From the NCBI RefSeq assembly GCF_029338575.1, contig NZ_CP119993.1, forward strand, positions 310,001 to 374,000: DNA of 64,000 nucleotides. The letters run 5' to 3'. Position numbers and translations under genes: made by a program. Source of the DNA: Halomarina halobia. Lineage in GTDB: Archaea; Halobacteriota; Halobacteria; Halobacteriales; Haloarculaceae. Positions 42,835 to 51,777 of this stretch are shown piece by piece (positions within the stretch are counted from its first letter, which is position 1; the number at the start of each line of letters is the position of its first letter). The notes below the pieces were generated by a model. That model saw only the letters and a program-made list of their open reading frames with translations. It was not told the origin of the DNA and searched no databases.

Positions 42835-44463
42835 ATGCCGTCGAGCGATTTCACCGTCTACCCCCACTTCTGGCGTGCGACCAGGTTGTTCCCCGAGAAG
42901 GAGATCGTCTCCAGAGGCGGCGACGGCCAGGGGACGCACAGATACACCTACGAGGCGTTCGGCGAACGGGTCCACGCGCTGGCGAACGCGCTCTCGGAAC
43001 TGGGGGTCGAACGGGGCTCTCGCGTCGGGACGTTCGGCTGGAACCACCATCGGCACTTCGAGGCGTACTTCGCGGTTCCGCTGATGGGTGCGCAGCTCCA
43101 CACGACGAACGTTCTGCTGCCGGACGACCACGTGGAGTACATCCTCAACGACGCCGGAGACGACGTCCTGTTCGTCGATCCGGGCGAGCCGTTCCGGACG
43201 ATCGAGCGGCTCTGGGACCGTCTCGACACGATCGACGGGATCGTCGTCATGGGCGAGGAGCGACCCGAGACGGCGCTCCCCTGCGTGTCCGTTTACGACG
43301 CAGTGCTCGAGGAACACGACGAGGCGTTCCCGTGGCCGCAGCTTCCCGGCGACCACCCGGCCGGCATGTGCTACACGTCGGGAACGACGGGGCGGCCGAA
43401 GGGCGTGGAGTACACCCACGAGATGATATACGCCCACTCGCTGATGGCTATCGCGCCCGTCACCTTCGACGTCGACGAGTCGGACGTCGTGATGCCGGTC
43501 GTACCGATGTTCCACGTCAACGGCTGGGAACTCCCGTACGCAGCCTCCGTGACGGGTGCGAAGCAGGTGTACCCGGGGCCGTCGCCGGAGCCGGCCGATC
43601 TGGCGAGGCTCATCGAGGAGGAGGCGGTGACGTTCACCGCGGGCGTTCCGACCGTCTGGATCAATCTGCTCGAACACCTCGAACGCGCCGACGCCGACCT
43701 CTCCAGTCTCGAGCGCATCCTCACCGGCGGGAGCGCGGTCCCGGAGAGCGTCATGCGACGCTACGACGAAGAGTACGACGTGACCATCGAACACGCGTGG
43801 GGAATGACCGAGACGATGAGCGTCGGGAGTTACTCGCGGCCGAAGTCCCACATGCGGTCGGCGTCCGCGGAGGAGCGGTACGCGATCCGACAGAAGCAGG
43901 GGCTACTGTCGCCGGGGCTCGTGATGAAAGTCACCGACGACGACGGGTCGGAGGTACCCTGGGACGGCGAGTCGTTCGGGGAACTCTACGTCCGCGGACC
44001 GACGGTCGTAGACGAATACTACAATCAACCGGAGGCGAACGAGGAGGACTTCGAGGATGGCTGGCTGAAGACCGGCGACGTCGTTACCGTCGACGAGGAC
44101 GGCTACATCGAGATCGTCGACCGCGCGAAGGACGTCATCAAGTCGGGCGGCGAGTGGATCTCGAGTATCGAACTCGAGAACGAACTGATGAAGCACGATT
44201 CGGTCGTCGAAGCCGTCGTCGTCGGCGTCTCGAACGATCGCTGGCAGGAACGGCCGCTCGCCTGCGTGGTGAGGAGATCCGACGCCGACGTGGACGCCGA
44301 GGAACTCCGCGACTTCCTCGGTCGGACCTACCCGCGCTGGTGGCTCCCCGACGAGGTCGTGTTCGTCGACGAGGTGCCGAAAACGGCGACCGGGAAGTTC
44401 GACAAGAAGGTGGTACGGGACCGATACGAGGACGCCGAACTCCGATGGACGCCCGGTGGCTGA
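42835..44463 (+). CDS. AMP-dependent acyl-CoA synthetase
   Basis: A 542-residue acyl-CoA synthetase. ATP loop YTSGTTGRPKGVEYTH; HVNGWELPYA; AWGMTET; the A8 hinge KTGDVVTVDEDGYIEIVDR; and catalytic Lys in PKTATGKFDKK. This matches medium/long-chain-type synthetases. The ATG at 42835 is chosen because CACTTATCC (about 42803) sits correctly upstream; the frame upstream overlaps the amidase gene. It follows the amidase by 88 nt and precedes a MaoC hydratase, consistent with acid activation then beta-oxidation. Confidence 0.92.
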   Translation: MPSSDFTVYPHFWRATRLFPEKEIVSRGGDGQGTHRYTYEAFGERVHALANALSELGVERGSRVGTFGWNHHRHFEAYFAVPLMGAQLHTTNVLLPDDHVEYILNDAGDDVLFVDPGEPFRTIERLWDRLDTIDGIVVMGEERPETALPCVSVYDAVLEEHDEAFPWPQLPGDHPAGMCYTSGTTGRPKGVEYTHEMIYAHSLMAIAPVTFDVDESDVVMPVVPMFHVNGWELPYAASVTGAKQVYPGPSPEPADLARLIEEEAVTFTAGVPTVWINLLEHLERADADLSSLERILTGGSAVPESVMRRYDEEYDVTIEHAWGMTETMSVGSYSRPKSHMRSASAEERYAIRQKQGLLSPGLVMKVTDDDGSEVPWDGESFGELYVRGPTVVDEYYNQPEANEEDFEDGWLKTGDVVTVDEDGYIEIVDRAKDVIKSGGEWISSIELENELMKHDSVVEAVVVGVSNDRWQERPLACVVRRSDADVDAEELRDFLGRTYPRWWLPDEVVFVDEVPKTATGKFDKKVVRDRYEDAELRWTPGG

Positions 44464-44531
44464 TCCAGGCGGCCGGACGATCAGCCGGGGCTCCCCCGAA
44501 CTGATTTATCACCTCCGGGCGGGGAGTACGT

Positions 44532-45002
44532 ATGACCCGATACTTCGAGGACCTCGACGTCGGCGACGTCTTCGAGGCCGGAAGCTACACCCTCACCGGG
44601 GACGAGATCGTCGAATTCGCCGAGCGGTTCGACCCCCAGCCGTTCCACACCGACGAGGCGGCCGCCGAAGGTTCGATGTTCGGCGAACTCGTGGCGAGCG
44701 GGCTCCACACCATGTGCATCGCGAGCAAGCTGACGGTCGAGGGGCCCTTCGACGACATCGCCAACATGGGTGGCCGCGGAATGGATTCGCTCCGGTTCTT
44801 TCGACCCGTGCTCCCCGGCGATACGCTCGCTGTCGAGATCGAGGTCGTCGAGAAGTCGAGGGCTGACAGGCACCCCGAGCGCGGAGACGTCACGTTCGAA
44901 CAACGCGTCCGCAACGACGACGGCGATCCGGTGCTGTCGCTGCTCCTGTACAGTATCGTCCGGCGGCGTCCGGAGACTTCGTCGCCTAGAGCGTCCGAGT
45001 GA
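44532..45002 (+). CDS. MaoC-family dehydratase
   Basis: A 156-residue hot-dog-fold protein. The hydratase-2 motif is seen in EFAERFDPQPFHTDEAAA (Asp and His spaced as in the family), followed by GLHTMCIASKLTVEG and FRPVLPGDTLAVEIEVVEK. TTTATCACC at 44505-44513 is 19-27 nt upstream of the ATG. It is 69 nt after the acyl-CoA synthetase. It probably hydrates an enoyl-CoA or mesaconyl-type product of the same pathway. Single-copy genes without a FAS1-like partner usually form homodimers. Confidence 0.88.
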   Translation: MTRYFEDLDVGDVFEAGSYTLTGDEIVEFAERFDPQPFHTDEAAAEGSMFGELVASGLHTMCIASKLTVEGPFDDIANMGGRGMDSLRFFRPVLPGDTLAVEIEVVEKSRADRHPERGDVTFEQRVRNDDGDPVLSLLLYSIVRRRPETSSPRASE

Positions 45003-45259
45003 GCGCGGGCGTTCCTCGAGAGGGAGGGTGACACTCGCGGTGTTGCGAGCGAACGGGGCGACACAGATATGCACTCGTTCGATGAATTTGGCGTCAGTAC
45101 GGCTACTCCGAACAGGAGTTAGTGATGCGAACAGCACCAACCGAGGGTCAAGGGATAAACACCGCTCTGAGGGATATCGTCAACCCCAACAAAGACGATT
45201 TTCACCGCCCTACTGAGTTTTCAGGAATATGTATAATACCAGTATTACTAGAAGTAGCA

Positions 45260-45323
45260 GGCGGATAACCTCAATACTAATTACTCAATCTTCAGAGCAG
45301 TTTATCCGCCGTCAGTTTGGCGG
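45260..45323. other. Overlapping alternative hairpins
   Basis: GGCGGATAA (45260-45268) pairs with TTATCCGCC (45302-45310) around a 33-nt loop. The same CCGCC (45306-45310) can pair instead with GGCGG at 45319-45323 across an 8-nt loop. Also AGTATT/AATACT lie at 45241 and 45273. Mutually exclusive pairing is the pattern of a folded regulatory RNA, but no gene follows directly. Confidence 0.35.
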
Positions 45324-45848
45324 AGGGTCTGGAAGACAGTGTCACGAGTACAATACCACGGCTCGAGAACAGTGCCGACTGATCGGTTTATATCATCGAG
45401 GTATCTGAATACTCAGAGTACTGTAGACGGGGGCCTTCTAGGGATGAGCGGCGGAGGGTAGTACGTCCGCCATCATCGCCCAGACCGGGGAGCGTTTTAA
45501 ATACTCCACACCGCACAGAAACCCCTCAATCTTTTTTATAATACGCCTCGTCTAATGCACAAATACGACAGATAATCTACTGAGCGTCATGTCGTCGGCA
45601 CGACGGAGGTAGGATGTGCGAACATCCTCACCGTAATTATCCATCAACAGTCCGACGTACACGATCAATGGTTATTCATGGATCGACCCCAAAGCCCGTT
45701 CCTCTGCGTGATCATTAACGCAGTTCACCGAGTTGTCCCATCGAGAAACATAAGAAGTAGCTAAATAGCGCACCCAGTGACCCGTTCCTTCGCTTATTAT
45801 CCGAGTACAGTGATGAACGTGTAGACGATGTCCGACAGCAATTCAGTT

Positions 45849-45868
45849 TTCGAGTAATTAATTATAAA
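45849..45868 (+). promoter_or_regulatory. 20-bp promoter-like motif shared with 9980-9999
   Basis: TTCGAGTAATTAATTATAAA, one base different from the copy at 9980. TTATAAA (45862-45868) is followed by an ATG 28 nt later (45897) that opens only a 23-codon frame. Both copies lie in sparse intergenic regions. Confidence 0.45.
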
Positions 45869-46168
45869 TGATTGTCAAGTGATACACGTCACGTACATGC
45901 TATCTGGAGATGGAGGCGAGTGGCTACGACATGATGAGCGAAAGGAGGCGAGAAGAGCGTCTACTTGATCGGAGAGCGGCTAAACTGGAGAATGACGCGC
46001 CTTCGACTGATGTAACGGAGATCTCGTGGAACAGGGGTCTTCATTCGTTTACTGCTAGTAGTACGAACTCCGAATACCGTTCTACTACCGGAGTAAGCCG
46101 GTAGACAGCGCCGGTAGTTGCGGTGAGGCTAGTTTCCGATCGTCGGTGCTGTCGATGGCCGACGGGCG

Positions 46169-47506
46169 TCAATTACCGCTCGCTTGCCCGTAGCTGCGGA
46201 ACCTTTCGGTGAGCGTATCGATCTCCTCGTCGGGGAGGAGTGTCGGCTCGCCGACGGTCGTCGCCTGGTAGTGGATCCGGGCACAGTACTCGACCATCAG
46301 GGCCCGCTCGAAGGCGGCCTCGACGGTCCCGCCGACCGCGATCGTCCCGTGGTTCTTCAACAGACACGCGTCGTACGCCTCGCCCAGCGCGTCGACGGCG
46401 AATTTTCCGAGTTCCTCGCTACCGGGCTTTTCGTATCCGGCGACAGGGACCTCGTCGCCCGCGAAGGCGATGAGGTAGTGGGAGGCGGGGATCGCCTCGT
46501 CGAGGCTCGCGAACGTCGTCGCGTACGGCGAGTGGGTGTGGACCACCGCCCCCACGTCATCGCGCTCGCGGTAGATCATCGCGTGCATCGGCGTCTCGCT
46601 GGACGCTTTGAGTTCGCCGGCGGTCTGCTCGCCGTCGAGGTCGACTACCGGTACGGTGGCGGGGGTCACGTCCTCGTAGGGTACGCCGGAGGGGTTGATC
46701 GCGATGCGGTCGCCGTTCCGGGCGCTGACGTTCCCACCCGTCCCCGTCGTGAGCCCCTGTTCGAGTAACTGCACGCCGAAGTCGGCGACGGCCCGCCGCT
46801 CGTCGGGCAGTTCGTCCGCGCCGGGAACCGGCGCGACGGGGTCGACGTCGTCCCGTGCGCTCTGCCCGTAGTTCTCGAAGACGCCCCGGAGCCAGTCGAT
46901 CTCCTCGTCGGGGAGGAGCGTCGGCTCGCCGACGGTCGTCGCCTGGTAGTGGATCCGGGCACAGTACTCGACCATCAGGGCCCGCTCGAAGGCGGCCTCG
47001 ACGGTCCCGCCGACCGCGATCGTCCCGTGGTTCTTCAACAGACACGCGTCGTATGCCTCGCCCAGCGCATCGAGCGCCAGCTCGGCGAGGTCCTCGGTCC
47101 CGTAGGTCGCGTATCCGGCGACCGGTATCTCCTCGCCCACGAAGGCGATGAGGTAGTGGGAGGCGGGGATCGCCTCGTCGAGGCTCGCGAACGTCGTCGC
47201 GTACGGCGAGTGGGTGTGGACCACCGCCCCCACGTCATCGCGCTCGCGGCAGAGCGCCGCGTGCATCCGGTGTTCGCTCGATGGCGTACGATCGCCGGCG
47301 ATCCACTCACCATCGAGATCGACGATCGGCACGTCGTCGGGGGTGATCTCATCGTAGGGCATCCCCGAGGGGCTGATCGCGATGTGGTCGCCGTTCCGGG
47401 CGCTGACGTTCCCGCCTGTCCCCGTCGTGAGCCCCTGTTCGAGCATCCGTCGGCCGTAGTCGCTGATCTCCCGTCGTTCCGTCTCGAGTTCCGTTTGCAG
47501 TGTCAT
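46169..47506 (-). CDS. Tandem two-domain class II aldolase/adducin-family protein
   Basis: A 445-residue protein made of two full class II aldolase domains (about 1-205 and 227-445), repeating every 226 residues. Usual family proteins have one domain of about 200-230. Both halves keep the Glu after SSE, the metal-binding HTH in AVVHTHSPYAT, and the third His in VEYCARIHYQAT; LTTGTGGNVSARNGD and LLKNHGTIAVGG occur in each. The family cleaves sugar or sugar-acid phosphates, or epimerises pentulose phosphates. It is the last gene of the ABC-transporter operon. DNA of the halves is nearly identical in two tracts (see the repeat entries), so gene conversion is likely. Confidence 0.9.
   Translation of the reverse strand: MTLQTELETERREISDYGRRMLEQGLTTGTGGNVSARNGDHIAISPSGMPYDEITPDDVPIVDLDGEWIAGDRTPSSEHRMHAALCRERDDVGAVVHTHSPYATTFASLDEAIPASHYLIAFVGEEIPVAGYATYGTEDLAELALDALGEAYDACLLKNHGTIAVGGTVEAAFERALMVEYCARIHYQATTVGEPTLLPDEEIDWLRGVFENYGQSARDDVDPVAPVPGADELPDERRAVADFGVQLLEQGLTTGTGGNVSARNGDRIAINPSGVPYEDVTPATVPVVDLDGEQTAGELKASSETPMHAMIYRERDDVGAVVHTHSPYATTFASLDEAIPASHYLIAFAGDEVPVAGYEKPGSEELGKFAVDALGEAYDACLLKNHGTIAVGGTVEAAFERALMVEYCARIHYQATTVGEPTLLPDEEIDTLTERFRSYGQASGN
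46218..46390. repeat. Duplicated tract A of the aldolase gene (second copy at 46896-47068)
   Basis: This 173-bp tract matches 46896-47068 (offset 678 bp) with only two differences, at 46241 and 46376, both synonymous by codon position. Synonymous sites are as conserved as the others, which purifying selection on protein alone would not produce. Confidence 0.9.
46462..46571. repeat. Duplicated tract B of the aldolase gene (second copy at 47140-47249)
   Basis: These 110 bp are identical to 47140-47249 (same 678-bp offset). Sequences between tracts A and B, and after B, are clearly diverged, so identity is patchy as expected from gene conversion. Confidence 0.92.
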
Positions 47507-47622
47507 GGTGGTCGTGTTCTACGTTGGTCGTATTCCGTATCGATCGCGTTCGGCGTCGATCGTACCGTTCTCAACTGAATTGGCCGACGATACAATCGTC
47601 GGCCATCCGACGGGACGGCACC

Positions 47623-48798
47623 TCATTGCGGTATGGCCGCCGCTCGGTCGTGGTAGGACCTGCCGTCTGTCCCCTGGGATTTCAGGGTTCGGCCGTCCTC
47701 GTCGAAGAGGTGCAACGCACTCTCGTCGAAGGTGTAGGTGACCGGCGTCCCGTCCTCGGGCGTGTACCCCGAGTCGACGCGGGCGATCCAGTTATCGCCC
47801 GCCGGGTGGCTGAGCGTGAGGAAGTTATCGCTACCCATCGGTTCAACCACGTCGACGAGCGCGTTGAGCAGCAGTGGATCGTCACTCGACCCATCAGGGA
47901 CGATTTCCACGTCCTCCGGACGAACGCCCAGCGTGAGGTTCGTCCCTGGTTCGACGCCGGCCTCAGCGATGCAATCGTCGCCGACCGCGTAGGTCGCCGA
48001 CTCGTCACGTCGGGCGACCAGCCGATAGTCTCCGTGGTCGCCCTCGATGCGCACGTCGAAGAAATTCATCGACGGTGATCCGATAAACCCGGCGACGAAG
48101 CGGTTCGCGGGGTGGTCGTACACTTCGTTCGGGGGGGCGACCTGCTGGAGTTCGCCGTGGTTCATCACCGCGACGACGTCGGCCATGGTCATCGCCTCGG
48201 CCTGATCGTGGGTGACGTACATGGAGGTGACGCCGAGATCACGCTGGAGTCTGGTGATCTCCGTCCGCATGTGCGTTCGGAGTTTGGCGTCGAGGTTCGA
48301 CAGCGGCTCGTCGAACAGGAACGCCCGCGGTTCGCGAACGATCGCCCGCCCGAGTGCGACACGCTGGCGCTGCCCGCCGGACAGTTGCGACGGTTTGTCG
48401 TCGAGGAGGTCCTCGATACCCATCATCTCGGCGACCTCCTCGACGCGGGACCGCACCTCGTCCTTCGAAAGATCGCTCGAGTACTTCAGGCCGAACCCCA
48501 TGTTCTCGCGTACGCTCATGTGGGGGTAGAGCGCGTAGTTCTGGAACACCATCGCGACGTCCCTGTCGCGCGGTTCCTTCTCGTTGACGGGCTCGCCGGC
48601 GATCGAGATCGTGCCCTCGGTGATGGATTCGAGGCCGGCGACCATGCGCAGCGTCGTCGACTTCCCGCACCCCGAGGGGCCGACCAGGACGAGAAACTGG
48701 CCATCGTCGACCGACAGCGAGAGATCGTCGACGGCGACGATACCCCCGTCGCCGGAACCGTACACCTTCGTGACGTTCTCGATGTCGAGGCGCGCCAT
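47623..48798 (-). CDS. ABC transporter ATPase, carbohydrate type (MalK/UgpC-like)
   Basis: A 391-residue ATPase. Walker A GPSGCGKSTTLR; Q-loop in VFQNYALYPHMSV; signature LSGGQRQRVALGRAI; Walker B FLFDEPLSNLD; H-loop YVTHDQAEAMTMAD. The C-terminal OB/regulatory (TOBE) domain is present. It energises the import complex encoded upstream in the same operon. The ATG at 48798 lies one base after the dehydrogenase stop (48800-48802), so genes are coupled; a GTG start further up would lie inside the neighbour. The two-domain aldolase follows 116 nt downstream. Confidence 0.93.
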   Translation of the reverse strand: MARLDIENVTKVYGSGDGGIVAVDDLSLSVDDGQFLVLVGPSGCGKSTTLRMVAGLESITEGTISIAGEPVNEKEPRDRDVAMVFQNYALYPHMSVRENMGFGLKYSSDLSKDEVRSRVEEVAEMMGIEDLLDDKPSQLSGGQRQRVALGRAIVREPRAFLFDEPLSNLDAKLRTHMRTEITRLQRDLGVTSMYVTHDQAEAMTMADVVAVMNHGELQQVAPPNEVYDHPANRFVAGFIGSPSMNFFDVRIEGDHGDYRLVARRDESATYAVGDDCIAEAGVEPGTNLTLGVRPEDVEIVPDGSSDDPLLLNALVDVVEPMGSDNFLTLSHPAGDNWIARVDSGYTPEDGTPVTYTFDESALHLFDEDGRTLKSQGTDGRSYHDRAAAIPQ

Positions 48799-48799
48799 C

Positions 48800-49873
48800 T
48801 CAATCGTCACCTACGTCCGACGCTAGCGTAAGCGTTTCCTCGTTGGCGGCGTGTTCGGGGGATTCGCCGTCGAGCACGCTGGCGATGTCGTCGACGACCA
48901 TCTTCGAGTGGCGGTCGATGACCTCTTCGGCGGCGCCCGCGAGGTGGGGCGTCGTCACGACGTTCTCCATCTGCAAGAGCGGGTGATCGTCGGGGAGCGG
49001 TTCGCGGTCGTAGACGTCGAGGGCGGCCCCCCGTAGTTCGCCGGCCTCCAGCGCTGCGACGAGCGCGTCCTGATCGACGATGGCTCCGCGAGCCGTGTTG
49101 ATGAAATACGTCTCGCTGGACATCAGCGCGAACTCCTCTTCGCCGATCAGCCCGCGGGTCGCGTCGGTGACCGGAACGTGGACGGAGACGAACGTCGAGC
49201 GTTCACAGAGCTCCCCCAGTTCGACTTTCTCCACCCCCAATTCGGCCATCGTGTCGCCGTCGACGAACGGGTCGTAGCCGACGAGTTCCACGTCGAACCC
49301 CTTCGCGCGCTGGGCGACTTTCCGGCCGATCGCGCCCAGGCCGACGATACCGAAGGTCTTGTCCTCCAGTTCGGGCCCCTTCAGTTCGACGTACGGGGAG
49401 CCCTTCGCGACCCCCCACGTCACGTCCTCGCGCTCGCCGCCGGCGGCCGAGTCGTCGCGCGGTTTGCCCGTGTACTCGCCGACGTGCAACAGGTGGTGAC
49501 TGTGGGCGATGTGTCGGGTGACCGCGAGGAGCATCCCCAGCGTGAAGTCGGCGACGCTGACGGCGTTTCGTCCCGGGGCGTACAGCACCGGGATTCCGCG
49601 CTCGGTCGCGGCGATGATGTCGACGTTGGCGTCGGGACCACCGCGCGTACACGCGATGATCTTCAGGTCGGGGGCGGCGTCCATCACGTCCGCGGAGACG
49701 CCCTCGAACCCCACGACGAACACTTCGACGCCGTCAAGTAGCGGTTCGAGTTCCCCCGGCGCGAGACGCTCGGTGCGGTCGTCGATCGGACGGTACTCGA
49801 TGTCCATGCCGAGGTCGTCGGTCAGTCGGTCGCGGCTCGATTCGTCGAGGTTTGCGGTGATCAGTGCCTTCAT
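48800..49873 (-). CDS. D-isomer-specific 2-hydroxyacid dehydrogenase
   Basis: A 357-residue NAD-dependent dehydrogenase of the PGDH/formate-dehydrogenase fold. NAD motif FGIVGLGAIGRKVAQRAKGF; catalytic Arg in FINTARGAIVD; Glu in VYDREPLPDDH; His in TPHLAGAAEEV. It inserts between the permease and ATPase genes of the import operon, so its substrate is probably the imported compound or a product, e.g. a sugar acid. Reduction/oxidation direction is unclear. About 30 residues longer than typical members because of the acidic loop around HVGEYTGKPRDD. Confidence 0.9.
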   Translation of the reverse strand: MKALITANLDESSRDRLTDDLGMDIEYRPIDDRTERLAPGELEPLLDGVEVFVVGFEGVSADVMDAAPDLKIIACTRGGPDANVDIIAATERGIPVLYAPGRNAVSVADFTLGMLLAVTRHIAHSHHLLHVGEYTGKPRDDSAAGGEREDVTWGVAKGSPYVELKGPELEDKTFGIVGLGAIGRKVAQRAKGFDVELVGYDPFVDGDTMAELGVEKVELGELCERSTFVSVHVPVTDATRGLIGEEEFALMSSETYFINTARGAIVDQDALVAALEAGELRGAALDVYDREPLPDDHPLLQMENVVTTPHLAGAAEEVIDRHSKMVVDDIASVLDGESPEHAANEETLTLASDVGDD

Positions 49874-49973
49874 GCGGTATGTCGTTCGTCGGTCGGTAGT
49901 GATACGCTCATCGGACGGTACGTCTGTCGGACGGTAGTCGTTTTCGGCCCGTGGTTGCCACAGCCGTCGAGGG

Positions 49974-50843
49974 TCATTCCTTGACCGCCCCCATGGTCAT
50001 GCCCTCGACGAGGTAATCCCTGATGAGGAGGCTCAGTACGATCGGCGGGAGGATCGTCAGCGTTCCGGCAGCGCCCAGCATTCCCCAGTTGATCGAGAGG
50101 TAGCCCATCGAGGACTGAATGACCAGCGGGGCGGTCTTGTCGCCGCCGCTCGTGAGTACCAGCGCCAACATGAAGTTGTTCCAGGAGAAGATGAAGCCGA
50201 TGAACGCCGCGGCGGCGATGCCGGGCGTTACCAGCGGTACCACGATCTCGCGGAACGCCTGAACGCGGTTACAACCGTCGACCAGCGCCGACTCCTCGAG
50301 CGAGGAGGGGAGTTCGTCGATGAACCCCTTGACGATCCAGATGACCATCGGCAGCGTGATCAGCAGGTGCGTGATCGTCAGCCCCAGCAGGCTGTCGGTC
50401 AGCCCTACGGACGTGTAGAAGATGTACAGCGGGACGAGGATGGCGAGCGGCGGGACCATCCGCGTCGAGAGGATGTAGAAGCTAATATCGTCGTCGGCGG
50501 GGACGTTCAGGCGCGAGAGCGCGTACGCCGCGGGTACGCCGACGATGACGCTGACGGCTACGGACCCGCCGGCGACGACGAAGCTGTTGAACAGGTACCG
50601 CTGGAATCCCAGCTGCGTGAACAGATCGGTGAAATGCTGGAAGGTGACCTCGAAGAGGAGCCAATCCGGCGGCAGGTTCATTATCGAGGACTGCTCTTTC
50701 AGCCCCGTGGTCACCATCCAGAAGATCGGGAACAGCATCCAGAGGCTGACGAGGACGCCGAAACCGTACTTGACCGCGAGCTTCACGAACGCGACGGGAT
50801 CGTCGGTGACCGTTTCCAGGCGCGTATCGGTTCTCGTCGCCAT
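49974..50843 (-). CDS. ABC transporter permease, MalG-type
   Basis: A 289-residue inner-membrane permease with six hydrophobic segments. The EAA loop that docks the ATPase reads ALVDGCNRVQAFREIVVPLV (E-A-A...G equivalent). The N-terminus is a short cytoplasmic tail before LAVKYGFGVLVSLWML. It forms the second transmembrane subunit of the import complex. It ends 100 nt before the dehydrogenase gene and its stop-start relation with the MalF-type gene is 1 nt. Confidence 0.92.
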   Translation of the reverse strand: MATRTDTRLETVTDDPVAFVKLAVKYGFGVLVSLWMLFPIFWMVTTGLKEQSSIMNLPPDWLLFEVTFQHFTDLFTQLGFQRYLFNSFVVAGGSVAVSVIVGVPAAYALSRLNVPADDDISFYILSTRMVPPLAILVPLYIFYTSVGLTDSLLGLTITHLLITLPMVIWIVKGFIDELPSSLEESALVDGCNRVQAFREIVVPLVTPGIAAAAFIGFIFSWNNFMLALVLTSGGDKTAPLVIQSSMGYLSINWGMLGAAGTLTILPPIVLSLLIRDYLVEGMTMGAVKE

Positions 50844-50844
50844 C

Positions 50845-51765
50845 TCACTGCACCCCCACCGCTCGCAGGATACCCATCGTGGTCACGATCGTGACGACGA
50901 GCAGGATCAACCCCAGCGCGGCGGCCTCGCCCCCCCGGAGGAAGACGAACGCCACCCGGTAGAGGTAGACGTTCAGGATCTCCGTCGACGTTCCCGGCCC
51001 GCCCTGGGTGACGAGCCAGATAATGTCGAAGCTCCGGAAGCTACGCATCAGCCGGAAGACGGCGGCGATGGCGAGCATGTACCTGATCCCCGGTAACGTG
51101 ATGTGCCGGAAGATCGCCCAGCGGGGCGCGCCGTCGACGCGCGCCGCTTCGTACAGCGATTCCGGGATGGACAGCAGGCCGGCGAAGACGATCATGATCA
51201 CCAGTGGCGTCCACTGCCAGACGTCGATCACGATGACCGTGAACATCGCCATGAACGGGCTAGACGTCCACTCGGGGATCGGGAGACCGGCCAGATACAG
51301 GAGGTAGTTGACGACCCCGATACGGCCGTTGAGCATGAGCCGCCACATCAGCCCCGTCGCGATCGGCGTGACGACCATCGGAACGATGAAGATCGTCCGG
51401 AAGATCGGCCGCCAACGCTTCGATAGCGAGAAGAGGTACAGCGCGAGGGCCGTTCCCAGGATCAGCTCGACGGTGACGGAGACGCCGGTGAACACGACCG
51501 TGTTCCAGAGGGCGTTGTGGAACCGCTCCCCGCCGAGCAGCGCGGCGTAGTTGGCGGTTCCGACGAACGCCCGTTCACCGCCGCCGAGCGGCCACTGGTG
51601 TAGACTCATCCAGATACCCTGCAGGAAGGGGTACAGCGAGAGGAACATCAGGATGAGTACGGAGGGTAGCAGGAACGACCACTTCAGCGCCCGATCCGAG
51701 ATCTGCAGGCGGTTCAGCACGGGCTCGCGTCGGTGGTCGTCCGCCAGCGCGCCGAGTCCTAGCAT
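50845..51765 (-). CDS. ABC transporter permease, MalF-type
   Basis: A 306-residue permease with six hydrophobic segments. It starts with a cytoplasmic tail and SFLLPSVLILMFLSLYPFLQ; the EAA motif reads YEAARVDGAPRWAIFRHITL. It pairs with the MalG-type permease. It follows the binding-protein gene by 12 nt. The family (CUT1 sugar transporters) imports mono- and oligosaccharides, polyols or glycerol-phosphate compounds; residues do not fix the substrate. Confidence 0.92.
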   Translation of the reverse strand: MLGLGALADDHRREPVLNRLQISDRALKWSFLLPSVLILMFLSLYPFLQGIWMSLHQWPLGGGERAFVGTANYAALLGGERFHNALWNTVVFTGVSVTVELILGTALALYLFSLSKRWRPIFRTIFIVPMVVTPIATGLMWRLMLNGRIGVVNYLLYLAGLPIPEWTSSPFMAMFTVIVIDVWQWTPLVIMIVFAGLLSIPESLYEAARVDGAPRWAIFRHITLPGIRYMLAIAAVFRLMRSFRSFDIIWLVTQGGPGTSTEILNVYLYRVAFVFLRGGEAAALGLILLVVTIVTTMGILRAVGVQ

Positions 51766-51777
51766 CGTCGATCGCCT

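Larger units (their letters stand above)
45003..46168. other. 1.17-kb AT-richer region without a supported gene
   Basis: This is the longest gene-free stretch. It holds a 9-bp inverted repeat with an overlapping alternative hairpin (45260-45323), a TATA-like CTTTTTTATAAT (about 45533), the promoter-like motif at 45849 and short ORFs (64 codons at most, 45910-46104) without protein-like composition. No transposase remnant or RNA gene is recognised, but a small RNA cannot be excluded. Confidence 0.5.

Noticed and set aside
45910..46104. 64-codon ORF in the AT-richer gap
   Set aside because: No protein-like pattern, no promoter spacing that selects its ATG, and no recognisable family.
45003..46168. 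Insertion-sequence remnant in the gap
   Set aside because: I looked for transposase fragments and long terminal inverted repeats and saw none; only short hairpins occur.
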